Notes under the pieces: model-generated
The model's database searches: none
Seen by the model: only the letters and a program-made list of their open reading frames with translations
Told to the model about the DNA's origin: nothing
Origin: an uncultured Elusimicrobia bacterium
GTDB lineage: Bacteria > RUG730
Reading direction: 5' to 3'
Assembly (NCBI GenBank): GCA_900321865.1
Contig: ONXP01000086.1
Location: forward strand, 1 to 22,589
DNA: 22,589 nt
In this document: positions 1 to 10,400 of the stretch, in pieces
Position numbering within the stretch: position 1 is the first letter of the stretch
Layout of the letters: every line of letters starts with the position of its first letter
Translations under genes and position numbers: made by a program

Positions 1-1833
1 ATTTTTATTAATAGCTCTAATTATGTCTATTTTATAGCCTTTTTCTAAAAGGAAATTTTCTAATCTAATTTTTATAAAATCAAATAAGTCTTTTTTTGTT
101 TCTTCTAAAATATTTTCTGGAAAAAGAGTTTTAAACTTATCTATTGCAATTGTAAAAAGTTTATTAAAATTAAAAATATCATATAAAACTAAAATTTCTG
201 TAAAACTAAAATTATAATTTTTAGTTTCTTTAAGATCTTTATTTTTAAAATCTGTAGAAAAAAGAGAAATATTTTGATTTACAAAATTATCATTTTCTTT
301 TTTATAAAGCTCATCCCAAACATTAAAAAGGATTTCAAATATTCCATTAAATTGCCGTTTTATACCAAAAGGATCTTTTGAGCCCGAAGGCTTTTTCCCT
401 AATAAAAATGTAGAAACAATTATTTCTATTTTGTCAATAATACTTACAAAGGAGCCATATTTAGTCTTTGGTAAAGAATCACCAGAAAATCTAGGTTTAT
501 ATTGTTCCTCAATAGAAACAGCAATTTCTAGCGGACAATTATCATGCATTGCATAATATTTTCCCATTGTCCCTTGAAGTTCTGGGAATTCTTTCGTCAT
601 ATCAGTTAAAAGATCACATTTAGAAAGTGATAAAATTTTATCAAGGGTTTCTTTATTTAAATTATTAGAAATGTTTAAATTATTACACTTTATATTATTA
701 GTTTCATCCAAAAGGCTGAAGGCAATCTCTTTCATTCTTTTCACTTTTTCATAAATCGAGCCTAATTTTTCTTGATAAATAAAGGTTTTTAAACCTTCTG
801 ATCTAGAAATTAAAGGTTTTTCTTTATCTTTTTCGTAAAAAAATATAGCATCTTCCAGCCTTGCTCTAGCTACTTTTTCATAACCAGATTTGACTAAATC
901 AAAATCTTTGTTTTTTCCGTTGCAAATCGCTATAAATTTATTGGTCAAATTTCCATTGTTGCCTTTAATAGCGAAACACTTTTGATGATGCTTTAAAGTC
1001 GTATAAATAACCTCCATAGGTAGAGCCAAAAATCTTTCGTCAAACTCGCATAAAAGGCTAGTAGGATATTCCAAAAGGCTAGTTATTTCGTCCAATAAAT
1101 CATCGTCTTCAAAAAGGCTGTATTGACCATCTAAAGATTTATTAATTTCCTGCTTTATAAAATCTTTTCGTTTAGAAAAATCTAGAATAATGTCTTCGTC
1201 ATTTATTAACTCAAAATAATTTTGTATAGACGAAATTTCTACTTTTTCACCTTTAAACCCGCCAAGAAGATATGTAAAATTAGCAGATTTTATTCCTGCT
1301 AGTGAAAAATCTAAAATTTTATCTCCAAAAAATCCAAAATGCCATCTGATAGGTCTAATAAAACGAAACCTTGAAGCATTCCAAATCATAGTTTTTGCAA
1401 ATTTTATTTTTTTTAAGAATTCAGATATTAAATTTTCAACAATTTCTTCAAATGAAACTTTTATAGATTCTTTTTTATATGCTAAATAAATTGCATTTTT
1501 TACTTCTTTTTCTACAATCAAATTTTCATCTACAATATTATTCTTTTTTATAAATGCATCATAGGCTTTAGTTCTTATGTTATTAGAATCAAAAGCTATT
1601 TTTTTAGGTGGCCCTAGAACTATTTCATCGTTTAAATTTTGAAATTCTGAGACATTTTTGCCAAAAATAACGAGTCTGGTGGGGTTAACAAATAAACAAA
1701 TCTTTTCATAATCAAAAAATTTTGATTTTAATAAATTTTCAAAAATATCTTTTCCTTCTAGGTTCAAAATTTTTTGTGCCACAAAGGGTAATTCTTCCAT
1801 TCCAATTTCTATTAAAAAATCTTTTTTTAGCAT
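1..1833 (-). CDS. glyS: Glycine--tRNA ligase beta subunit, 3' end outside window
   Basis: Beta subunit of the heterotetrameric (alpha2beta2) glycyl-tRNA synthetase, which charges tRNA-Gly in the cytoplasm; beta mainly binds the tRNA. I translated the minus strand from the ATG at 1833, which follows a GGAG Shine-Dalgarno at 6 nt spacing. The frame stays open to base 1 (611 codons), against roughly 680-700 residues in the family, so only the C-terminal anticodon-binding part is lost. Family hallmarks are visible: IEIGMEELP at residues 8-16, HHQKCFAIKG near 283, DAIFFYEKD further on, and GSKDPFGIKRQ near 486. The frame reaches the edge inside a stretch typical of the family (ENFLLEKGYKIDIIRA). 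It lies 28 nt downstream of the DUF58 gene and is probably cotranscribed with it. The catalytic partner glyQ, often directly upstream of glyS, is not in that position here. Confidence 0.93.
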   Translation of the reverse strand, partial: MLKKDFLIEIGMEELPFVAQKILNLEGKDIFENLLKSKFFDYEKICLFVNPTRLVIFGKNVSEFQNLNDEIVLGPPKKIAFDSNNIRTKAYDAFIKKNNIVDENLIVEKEVKNAIYLAYKKESIKVSFEEIVENLISEFLKKIKFAKTMIWNASRFRFIRPIRWHFGFFGDKILDFSLAGIKSANFTYLLGGFKGEKVEISSIQNYFELINDEDIILDFSKRKDFIKQEINKSLDGQYSLFEDDDLLDEITSLLEYPTSLLCEFDERFLALPMEVIYTTLKHHQKCFAIKGNNGNLTNKFIAICNGKNKDFDLVKSGYEKVARARLEDAIFFYEKDKEKPLISRSEGLKTFIYQEKLGSIYEKVKRMKEIAFSLLDETNNIKCNNLNISNNLNKETLDKILSLSKCDLLTDMTKEFPELQGTMGKYYAMHDNCPLEIAVSIEEQYKPRFSGDSLPKTKYGSFVSIIDKIEIIVSTFLLGKKPSGSKDPFGIKRQFNGIFEILFNVWDELYKKENDNFVNQNISLFSTDFKNKDLKETKNYNFSFTEILVLYDIFNFNKLFTIAIDKFKTLFPENILEETKKDLFDFIKIRLENFLLEKGYKIDIIRAINKN

Positions 1834-1861
1834 AAAAAACTCCAAAAAATTTCAAGAAATT

Positions 1862-2797
1862 TTATTGTCTCATTTTAAAAAAATTAAGAATAGGTTTAAT
1901 ATAATTTTCATCTGTTTCTAGTTCTATAAATTTTAATGCATTCCTTAGAGTAAATTTTTTAAAAACTTTATTGTATTTATCAAAAAAAAGTTTCATATTT
2001 TCTCTAAATATTTTATTATTCGTGTTAAATTCTATTATTTCTCCGGTTTCATTATCTCTCATTGCAACATAGCCTATTTTTGGCAATGTTTTTTCAAAGT
2101 GATCCAATATACAAATATTTATCAAATCGTGCTTTTTATTTAGCATAGAAATTTCTTTTTCATAACTAAAAGGAATATTTATTATATTTTCTATAGGACT
2201 TGCATAATTTACGTTAATATTTTTTTTATTGTCAAAATCTGATAAGAAAAAAATTATCGATTTTCTTTTTAGAATATCTGTTAGATATCTAAGACCTATT
2301 GAAATATTGGTTTTTTTGCTAGTAGGATTGAAAAATAAAATTTCTCTAATAATCCTTAAAATATTTTGTTTGCCTTTGGCCGGGACTATATATTTTTCTA
2401 CTTTATCTGTAAAAATTAAAAGACCTACTTTATCATTATTTTTTATAGCAGAAAAGGCTAAAATAGCGGCAATTTCAGCAGCAATTTCAATTTTAAATTT
2501 GTCAATCGTTCCAAATTTCATCGACATACTCATATCTATCGCAATAACAACATTTATTTCTCTTTCTTCTATATATCTTTTTATGTAAGGCTTGCCAACC
2601 CTAGATGTAACATTCCAGTCAATATTTCTAATATCGTCGCCAAATTCATATTCTCTAACCTCAGAAAATTCCATTCCTTGACCTTTAAAAATGCTGGAAT
2701 ATTGTCCCAGAAATAAATTATTGACAATATTTGAGGTTTTTATTTCTATTTGCTTAATTTTTTTTAAAATTTCGCTAGTATTTTTATATCGTAGCAC
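1862..2797 (-). CDS. DUF58 / von Willebrand A-like domain protein
   Basis: 311-residue protein of the DUF58 family, whose members usually work with MoxR-type AAA+ ATPases in protein or complex maturation; the exact role is unknown. The family segment FSEVREYEFGDDIRNIDW lies near residues 44-61. It is followed by a vWA-like domain whose metal-site motif D88-x-S90-x-S92 (AIDMSMS) is intact. No signal peptide or clear membrane segment is seen, so it is probably cytoplasmic. The start is GTG: an in-frame TAA at 2803-2801 blocks anything further upstream. The nearest Shine-Dalgarno (GGAG, 2813-2810) is a long 12 nt away, and an ATG at 2807 in another frame sits only 2 nt from it and opens a 7-codon reading frame. 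It lies 24 nt after uvrD in the same direction. No moxR gene is adjacent, which is unusual for the family. Confidence 0.85.
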   Translation of the reverse strand: MLRYKNTSEILKKIKQIEIKTSNIVNNLFLGQYSSIFKGQGMEFSEVREYEFGDDIRNIDWNVTSRVGKPYIKRYIEEREINVVIAIDMSMSMKFGTIDKFKIEIAAEIAAILAFSAIKNNDKVGLLIFTDKVEKYIVPAKGKQNILRIIREILFFNPTSKKTNISIGLRYLTDILKRKSIIFFLSDFDNKKNINVNYASPIENIINIPFSYEKEISMLNKKHDLINICILDHFEKTLPKIGYVAMRDNETGEIIEFNTNNKIFRENMKLFFDKYNKVFKKFTLRNALKFIELETDENYIKPILNFFKMRQ

Positions 2798-2821
2798 TTT
2801 TTAACATAGCTCCTATTTTTA

Positions 2822-5056
2822 TTAAAAATGAGTGAGTTTTGCATATTTTAACAATAATTTTTTTTCGCTACCAGAATAAAATTTTACCACTGCTGTCATT
2901 TTATCATCTTTTCCAAAAATATCTAAGATTGTACCCTTGCCAAACATAGGATGCAAAACTTTATCTCCTAGTTTAAACTGAGAATTATCATTATCAAAAT
3001 TATTGTTTTGATGCACGAAAGAAGAATTTAAATCTTTAGAAAATGAAAGATTTTTATTATCATTGTCATTGTCATTATCAAAATTATTTATAAAATCGTC
3101 AAATCTAGCATAAGGATTAACTATAGGCTCTTCTAAAGCATTTTCTATAATATTTGCATCTATTAAAAATCTAGATGGGCTGTGCATCTTTAGTATTCCA
3201 TAGATTCTTCTGTTTGTTGCATAAGTTATGAATAATTTTTTCATAGCTCTGGTTATGCCAACGAAGCATAAACGCCTTTCTTCTTCTAGATCTTCTTTAG
3301 AGTAATCAACCTTTGGGTTAGGGAAAAGCCCTTCTTCCATACCAGTTAAAAAAACTACTGGATATTCTAAGCCTTTGGCTAAATGCAAAGTCATTAAGGT
3401 TACTTTATCCATTGAATCTTTAAAGTTTTCTGCATCGTTAACCAAGGCAATATGTTCTAAAAATCCTTCTAAGGTAGTATCTCCAGAAGTTTCTTCATAA
3501 TCGCTAGCTGACGAAACAAATTCTTTTATATTTTCTATTCTACCTTCTTTGTAAATTGTATTATCTTGTTCCAAAAATTCCATATATTTCGTTTTTTCTA
3601 TGACATAATTAATCATTTCTGTAAGAGATAAAGTATTTTGTTTTGAGAAAAAATCTAGCATCATTTTATAAAAATTTTCTACAGCTAATTTTTGTCTAGG
3701 CGGAAATATTTGTTCTGAATAAACAGATGAAACGATATTAGACATTATGTCAAAGAATGTATCGCCTTCTGTCATCAGGCTTTCTATTATGTCAACAATT
3801 CTATCGCTCATTCCACGCCTTGGGATATTAATTATTCTTTTTAAATTAATAAAATCATTGGGATTTACTATCACTTTCAAATAAGAAATTATGTCTTTAA
3901 TTTCTTTTCTGTCATAAAATTTTATGCTTCCAACTAAAATATACGGGATTTGATAAATTTTAAAAACTTCTTCAAAAAGTCTAGATTGTGCATTGGTTCT
4001 ATAAAAAATTGCAATATCGCTTAAATTAAAGCCGTTAGTTTGCAAAGATTTTATTTCTTTGGCAATAAAATTTGCTTCTTCTTTATCTGTCAAAAGATTT
4101 TTAGTTTTTATGTCTTCGCCTTCTTCATTGTTCGTAAAAATTGTTTTTTCTTTTCTATTAAGATTTTTTTTAATCAAAGTGTCCGCTGCTTTTAAAATTT
4201 TTTTAGTTGATCTATAATTTTGTTCTAGTTTTATTGAGACTGCTCCTGGATAATCCTTTTCAAAGTCCAAAATATTTCTGTTATTTGCTCCTCGCCAGGA
4301 ATATATACTCTGATCGTCATCTCCTACTACACAAAGATTTTTGTATTTGCTGGACAATAATTTTATCATTAAATACTGGGCATCATTAGTGTCTTGAAAC
4401 TCATCGACCATAATATATTGAAATTTTTCTCTATATTTTTCAAAAATAAATTTATTATTTTGCAAGGCTTTTACAAATTTAAATTGTAAATCTCCAAAAT
4501 CCAAATTTTGACTGCTTTCCAAAATTTTTTGATACATTTCATAAATGTCGGCAATAATTAGATTTTTACCTTCTTTTAGTATTTGAAGTTTATAATCTTC
4601 TGGCGATAACAAATTATCTTTTGCTCTGGAAATAACGGAAACAATATTTGCTTTTTCATATTTTTTATCGTCTAGACCTAATTTATCCAGGCATTCTTTA
4701 ACAATACTTTTTTGATCTTGAGAATCGCAAATATTAAAATTTTTATTTAAACCTATATTTACAGCTTCTTCTCTTAAAATATTTGCACACATAGAATGAA
4801 AAGTAGAAATCCAGACTCCATTAGCATTATTTGTAATTTTATTTACTCTGTCTTTCATTTCTTTAGCGGCTTTATTGGTAAAAGTGACAGCTAAAATGTT
4901 TTCCGCTGGAATACCTTTTTCTAAAAGATTTGCTATTCTATATGTGATTACCCTGGTTTTTCCACTGCCTGCTGCCGATAAAACTAATAAAGTCCCATCC
5001 AGCTTCATTACAGCTTCTAGTTGTTTTTTATTAAGTAAATTTTTAAAATCTAACAT
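2822..5056 (-). CDS. uvrD: UvrD/PcrA-type superfamily 1 DNA helicase
   Basis: ATP-dependent 3'-5' DNA helicase of the UvrD/PcrA/Rep group, acting in nucleotide-excision and mismatch repair and in clearing proteins from DNA. All helicase motifs are present: Walker A AAGSGKT (28-34), motif Ia VTFTNKAAKEM (57-67), STFHSMC (84-90), Walker B DEFQD (218-222), motif III GDDDQSIYSWRGA (245-257), LEQNYRS, then LMTLHLAKGLEYPVVFL and FVGITRAMKKL near the C-terminal third. The last 50 or so residues (KLGDKVLHPMFGKGTI...) resemble the Tudor-like tail of PcrA, which in that family contacts RNA polymerase. An Asn/Asp-rich linker precedes the tail. The 744-residue length is normal. It starts 6 nt after atpC without a strong Shine-Dalgarno, suggesting translational coupling to the ATP synthase operon. 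Whether to call it uvrD or pcrA cannot be decided from the sequence. Confidence 0.95.
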   Translation of the reverse strand: MLDFKNLLNKKQLEAVMKLDGTLLVLSAAGSGKTRVITYRIANLLEKGIPAENILAVTFTNKAAKEMKDRVNKITNNANGVWISTFHSMCANILREEAVNIGLNKNFNICDSQDQKSIVKECLDKLGLDDKKYEKANIVSVISRAKDNLLSPEDYKLQILKEGKNLIIADIYEMYQKILESSQNLDFGDLQFKFVKALQNNKFIFEKYREKFQYIMVDEFQDTNDAQYLMIKLLSSKYKNLCVVGDDDQSIYSWRGANNRNILDFEKDYPGAVSIKLEQNYRSTKKILKAADTLIKKNLNRKEKTIFTNNEEGEDIKTKNLLTDKEEANFIAKEIKSLQTNGFNLSDIAIFYRTNAQSRLFEEVFKIYQIPYILVGSIKFYDRKEIKDIISYLKVIVNPNDFINLKRIINIPRRGMSDRIVDIIESLMTEGDTFFDIMSNIVSSVYSEQIFPPRQKLAVENFYKMMLDFFSKQNTLSLTEMINYVIEKTKYMEFLEQDNTIYKEGRIENIKEFVSSASDYEETSGDTTLEGFLEHIALVNDAENFKDSMDKVTLMTLHLAKGLEYPVVFLTGMEEGLFPNPKVDYSKEDLEEERRLCFVGITRAMKKLFITYATNRRIYGILKMHSPSRFLIDANIIENALEEPIVNPYARFDDFINNFDNDNDNDNKNLSFSKDLNSSFVHQNNNFDNDNSQFKLGDKVLHPMFGKGTILDIFGKDDKMTAVVKFYSGSEKKLLLKYAKLTHF
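3061..3078. repeat. Three hexamer units coding Asp-Asn repeats in uvrD
   Basis: Three consecutive six-base units (CATTGT, CATTGT, CATTAT on the plus strand), with a degenerate extension to the left, encode the alternating DNDNDN stretch in the linker before the UvrD C-terminal tail. Gain or loss of a unit would keep the frame and change the linker length by two residues. Confidence 0.7.
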
Positions 5057-5062
5057 TTTGAC

Positions 5063-6693
<1,631 letters not shown>

Positions 6694-6705
6694 TCACCTC
6701 TATTT

Positions 6706-7563
6706 TTAACTATTCTTTACAGCATCAGATGACGAAATAATTTCTATCAATTCCCCAGTAATTAGAGCTTGACGCATTTTGTTTAAAGATAAAACTAACT
6801 TTTCTAAAATATGCTTAGCATTGTCATTAGCAGTTCTCATAGATAGCATTCTATTTGTATGTTCTGACACTAAAGATTCTAAAAATACATTTTGTAATTT
6901 TGCAAACAAAAAAAGATTTACTATTTTATCAAAAAAACAATTATCAATTTTTAATTCTTTTATATATTCACTTTCATCTGAAATATTTTTTTGTTCTATT
7001 TTTTTTAAAAAGCTTGAAAATAAATTTTCTACCGTAGTTTCTTGTTTTACACTGGAATAAAACTTTGTGTAAACTATATAAATATTTTTTTTAGAATAAT
7101 TTTTTATATTATTTACTAAGTCAGAAATTATATCTTTTGAAAATTTGCCTAAATATCCTATATAAAGCTTTTTACAAGATAATCCTACATTGAAAAGAGA
7201 ATTTTGCAATTTTTTACCAATTAAATACAAATCTATATTTTCAGTTTTTTTGTCTTTGATAAAATCTTTTATATTCTTTAAAATTTCTGTATTGTATTTG
7301 GAACAAAATCCATTATCTGACGAAAAAACTATTAAAATTATTTTTTCAGAATCAAAATCTTTTATAAATTTTTGTAAATTTAGTTCCTCAAAAAGTCTAG
7401 ACAAAAAATTTTCTATATTCAATAAATATTCTCTAGAATAAGGTAATTTTTTAAACGAAAGCTGATATTTTGTTTTAGAAATCAATTCCATCGCATTAGT
7501 CAATTTTTTTGTATTTTTAATGCTAGTGATTCTAGATTTGATTTGTTTTATTGTTTGAGGCAT
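6706..7563 (-). CDS. atpG: ATP synthase F1 gamma subunit
   Basis: Gamma subunit, the rotating central shaft of F1. It is 285 residues, a normal length. The N-terminus ([20 protein letters not shown], then [13 protein letters not shown]) matches the conserved first helix of the family. The C-terminus ([20 protein letters not shown], then [20 protein letters not shown], then [10 protein letters not shown]) matches the conserved last helix that fits in the alpha/beta head. The middle is poorly conserved and Lys/Asn/Phe-rich, as expected under AT bias. The ATG start at 7563 lies 32 nt inside the end of atpA. The conserved N-terminal helix requires this start, so the overlap is real. Confidence 0.95.
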   Translation of the reverse strand: MPQTIKQIKSRITSIKNTKKLTNAMELISKTKYQLSFKKLPYSREYLLNIENFLSRLFEELNLQKFIKDFDSEKIILIVFSSDNGFCSKYNTEILKNIKDFIKDKKTENIDLYLIGKKLQNSLFNVGLSCKKLYIGYLGKFSKDIISDLVNNIKNYSKKNIYIVYTKFYSSVKQETTVENLFSSFLKKIEQKNISDESEYIKELKIDNCFFDKIVNLFLFAKLQNVFLESLVSEHTNRMLSMRTANDNAKHILEKLVLSLNKMRQALITGELIEIISSSDAVKNS

Positions 7564-9088
7564 ATTTGTCTAAAAATCCTTTTTTAAAATGTTCTAAAAT
7601 GTTTAACATTTTTTGCTTTAAATTATCAGATAATTCTTTTTTTGTATTAATTTCTTTTTGTAAAATTATCGTTTCTGCATTATCATCCAAAAATTTAAAA
7701 AGTTCTTTTTCAAAAATTTTTATCAAATCGGTATTAAAATCATCTAAAATTCCATTTATTCCACAAAATATTATAAAAATTTGTTTGGATAGATCTAATG
7801 GTTCAAATTGTCCTTGTTTTAAAATTTCAACCATAACCTCACCACGTTTTATTTGTTTTTGTGAAATTTTATCTAAATCTGCCCCAAATTGTATAAAAGA
7901 TTCTAGTTCTCTATATTGTGCAATATCTAGCCTCAGTTTACCTGCGACTTGTCTCATAGCTTTTGTTTGAGCCTTGCTTCCCACCCTGGATACTGACAGT
8001 CCAACATTTATGGCTGGCCTGACTCCAGAATGAAAAATATCAGCCTCCAGGTATATTTGACCATCTGTAATGCTTATTACATTTGTGGGAATATATGATG
8101 TAATGTCGCCAGCTTGGGTCTCTATTATCGGTAAAATAGTAATTGAACCAGCTCCTAATTCTTTTTTTAGTTTTGCTCCTCTTTCTAATAGTCTGGAATG
8201 CAAATAAAATACATCCCCAGGGTATGCTTCTCTGCCGGGAGATCTTCGCATCAAAAGTGATAATTGTCTATAGCTTTGTGCATGTTTTGTTAGATCATCT
8301 AAAACAACTAAAACATCCTTGCCTTCATACATCAGGCTTTCTGCTATAGAACATCCAACAAATGGAGCAATATACTGCGACGAAGCTGTAGTTCTGGATG
8401 AAGCGGATATTATAGTGGTATAATCCATAGCTCCGTGCTTTTTTAAAGTTTCATGGACATTCACAATGCTAAGTAGTTTCTGGCCAATAGCTACATATAT
8501 GCAATAAACATTTTTGCCTTTTTGGTTTATTATCGTATCCAGTGCTATAGAAGTTTTTCCCGTCTGCCTGTCTCCTATAATTAATTCTCTTTGACCTTTC
8601 CCGATTGGAATTACAGCATCTATTGCCTTTATTCCAGTTTCTAGTGGCTCACAGACAGGCTCCCTATCCACAATGCTAGGACTTAATTCTTCTATTTTTC
8701 TAAATTTTTTGGCATTAATTGGCCCTTTATCATCAATGGGATTACCGATAGGTCCTACTACTCTGCCTATTAATTCTTCTCCACATGGCACTTCTAAGAC
8801 TTTTCCAGTTCTTTTTACAATGTCGCCTTCTTTTATTTCGTGATCTGGATTTTCTACCCCAAAAATAATCACTCCAACAGAATCTTCTTCTAGATTAAAA
8901 ACCATCCCAAAAATTTCATGCGGAAATTCTACAACTTCTCCCATCATAACATCGTCCAGACCATAAACCTTTGCTATAGCATCACCTATTTGTAAAACTC
9001 TACCAGTAGACTCCATATGAATATCTGTTTTATATTTTTCTAATTCTTTTTTTATTACAGATGAAATTTCTTCCGGCTTTAATATCAT
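7532..9088 (-). CDS. atpA: ATP synthase F1 alpha subunit
   Basis: Non-catalytic nucleotide-binding alpha subunit of F1, which supplies the arginine finger to the catalytic site on beta. It is 518 residues long, slightly over the usual 500-515. The Walker A motif GDRQTGKT is at 172-179. The segment [20 protein letters not shown] near 365-385 carries the conserved arginine finger (SRVGS). The N-terminal part ([20 protein letters not shown]) is the usual beta-barrel. The ATG start has a GAGGA Shine-Dalgarno about 8 nt upstream. The last 30 or so bases also encode the atpG start. Confidence 0.98.
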   Translation of the reverse strand: MILKPEEISSVIKKELEKYKTDIHMESTGRVLQIGDAIAKVYGLDDVMMGEVVEFPHEIFGMVFNLEEDSVGVIIFGVENPDHEIKEGDIVKRTGKVLEVPCGEELIGRVVGPIGNPIDDKGPINAKKFRKIEELSPSIVDREPVCEPLETGIKAIDAVIPIGKGQRELIIGDRQTGKTSIALDTIINQKGKNVYCIYVAIGQKLLSIVNVHETLKKHGAMDYTTIISASSRTTASSQYIAPFVGCSIAESLMYEGKDVLVVLDDLTKHAQSYRQLSLLMRRSPGREAYPGDVFYLHSRLLERGAKLKKELGAGSITILPIIETQAGDITSYIPTNVISITDGQIYLEADIFHSGVRPAINVGLSVSRVGSKAQTKAMRQVAGKLRLDIAQYRELESFIQFGADLDKISQKQIKRGEVMVEILKQGQFEPLDLSKQIFIIFCGINGILDDFNTDLIKIFEKELFKFLDDNAETIILQKEINTKKELSDNLKQKMLNILEHFKKGFLDKYASNNKTNQI

Positions 9089-9098
9089 TTTCTAATCC

Positions 9099-9644
9099 TC
9101 AATATTTACTATTTTTTTTAAGAAAACTTTTCAAGGCTAATATTTTGGAAGCTATAGAACAGTCAAAAACTTTATTTTCTATATATATTTTTATTCCAGC
9201 TATAAGGTGCGGATCAAAATCAAATGCAATATTTATATTTCCATTGATTTTTTTTTCTAATAAGGTTTTTATTTTTTTTATTATATCTAAATCCAATGGA
9301 TAAAGGCTTGTAATTATTACATTTTTATTGTTATTTTTAAAATCATTTCTGATGTAGTCTAAAATAGGCAGTACATATTTTATTTTATTTTTAGTTATCA
9401 AAAATTTTAAAAAAATTATGATTTCATCTGAAAAAAATTTTTTTAAAGTTCTATTTATCAAAATATTTTTTTCTTTTTCGTCAATTGAACTTTCTAAAAT
9501 TTTCAAAAAATCCGTTTCTTTTTTTAGGATATTTTTTAAATCTATAGCTTCTTTATGAATTTTATCTAGTGACATATATTTTTTTGCAAAGCCTATATAT
9601 CCATCGCCATATCTTTTAGAAATAATTTCGATATGTCCTAACAT
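9099..9644 (-). CDS. atpH: ATP synthase delta subunit
   Basis: Delta subunit of the peripheral stalk, fixing the top of F1 to the b subunits (called OSCP in mitochondria). It is 181 residues, normal for the family. The identification rests on position between atpF and atpA, on length, and on family-like segments such as RYGDGYIGFAKKYM near the N-terminus, FLKFLITKNKIKYVLPILDYI in the middle, and the C-terminal part with FDPHLIAGIKIYIENKVFDCS. The sequence is otherwise very divergent. The ATG start overlaps the end of atpF by 7 nt (ATGTTAG, with TAG ending atpF). The stop is TGA. Confidence 0.9.
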   Translation of the reverse strand: MLGHIEIISKRYGDGYIGFAKKYMSLDKIHKEAIDLKNILKKETDFLKILESSIDEKEKNILINRTLKKFFSDEIIIFLKFLITKNKIKYVLPILDYIRNDFKNNNKNVIITSLYPLDLDIIKKIKTLLEKKINGNINIAFDFDPHLIAGIKIYIENKVFDCSIASKILALKSFLKKNSKY

Positions 9645-10126
9645 TTTTCCAGCTCTTTTAGAAAATCTTCTATAATTTTTTTATTTTTTTCTTCGTCGAT
9701 TTCTTTCTCTAAAATTTTTTTAGCAATGGAAAGAGAAAGATCAATCATATTATTTTTCATTTCTTCTTTATTTTTATTAATTTCAAGCATAATTTCTTGC
9801 TTTGCTTTTTTTATCATTTTTTCGGATTCTTGGTTTGCCGAAGATATAATGTTTTCTGCTAAAATTTTCCCATTTTTTACAGCTTCGTCTATTTTCATTT
9901 TTGATATTTCGTCAATATTATGTAATTTTTCAGAATATTCTTTTTTTAAAAGTTCTATGTCTTTTTGCATAGAGTTAATATTTTCTAATTCAGTTTTTAT
10001 CTTTTCTCGTCTATTTTTTAAAATTATTTTGATCTTTTCCCAGACAAAAAATTTTAATAAAAAAAATAAAATAGCAAAAGAAACTGCTTGAACTAAAACC
10101 TGGTTTATATTGATTAAATCACCCAT
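9638..10126 (-). CDS. atpF: ATP synthase Fo subunit b
   Basis: Membrane-anchored b subunit of the peripheral stalk. One N-terminal membrane helix (residues about 11-29, LVQAVSFAILFFLLKFFVW) is followed by a long charged coiled coil rich in Lys, Glu and Ile that runs to the C-terminus (162 residues in all). This is the standard architecture. Only one b-type gene is present, so the stalk would be a homodimer rather than a b/b' pair. It ends with TAG inside the start region of atpH. Confidence 0.94.
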   Translation of the reverse strand: MGDLININQVLVQAVSFAILFFLLKFFVWEKIKIILKNRREKIKTELENINSMQKDIELLKKEYSEKLHNIDEISKMKIDEAVKNGKILAENIISSANQESEKMIKKAKQEIMLEINKNKEEMKNNMIDLSLSIAKKILEKEIDEEKNKKIIEDFLKELEKC

Positions 10127-10152
10127 CTTTAGAAATTACTCAAAAATTTTAA

Positions 10153-10383
10153 TTATAATTTGGAAATAAGTGGATAAGTTAACATAATTATATAAAGCAT
10201 TATGGTTTCTATAAGAGCACAGCCTAAGATCATGAGGATCAAAATTTTCCCAAACATTTCAGGCTGTCTGGTTAGGGCACTTAGGCTAGACTTTACAGCT
10301 GCTCCAATACAAAAAGCCGTGCTAATGCTGGCTACTGCCCAAACTAAAGGTACGGTAATTTTTAATGCATTCACTAAATCCAT
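10153..10383 (-). CDS. atpE: ATP synthase Fo subunit c
   Basis: Ring-forming c subunit, a two-helix hairpin of 76 residues. The polar loop is TRQPEMFGK and the ion-binding carboxylate is Glu59 in helix 2 (ALIETIMLY). Aligned on RQPE, the usual glycine-rich GxGxG packing motif of helix 1 reads AFCIG, with Ala and Cys replacing two glycines. The Gln of the well-known sodium-binding c subunits is Ile here, which favours proton coupling, although Thr60 and Tyr64 after the Glu resemble the sodium-type helix 2. Coupling ion: inferred H+, not certain. The start has a strong AGGAG Shine-Dalgarno. Confidence 0.96.
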   Translation of the reverse strand: MDLVNALKITVPLVWAVASISTAFCIGAAVKSSLSALTRQPEMFGKILILMILGCALIETIMLYIIMLTYPLISKL

Positions 10384-10400
10384 ATTTTTCTCCTAAAATT

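Noticed and set aside
2229-2588. Open frame on the plus strand opposite the DUF58 gene
   Set aside because: It is antisense to a well-supported gene, its composition is that of a reversed coding strand, and it shows no Shine-Dalgarno or family motif. The same holds for other antisense frames over uvrD, atpD, atpG, atpA, atpH, atpF, atpE, atpB and tig.
2784-2807. Frameshift at the start of the DUF58 gene
   Set aside because: The frame opened by the ATG at 2807 ends after seven codons, and simple single-base corrections did not join it sensibly to the DUF58 N-terminus; the GTG start gives a normal-looking protein.
10169-10177. DnaA-box-like TTATCCACT on the minus strand
   Set aside because: It is a single copy inside the atpE coding sequence with no cluster nearby, so it is expected by chance.
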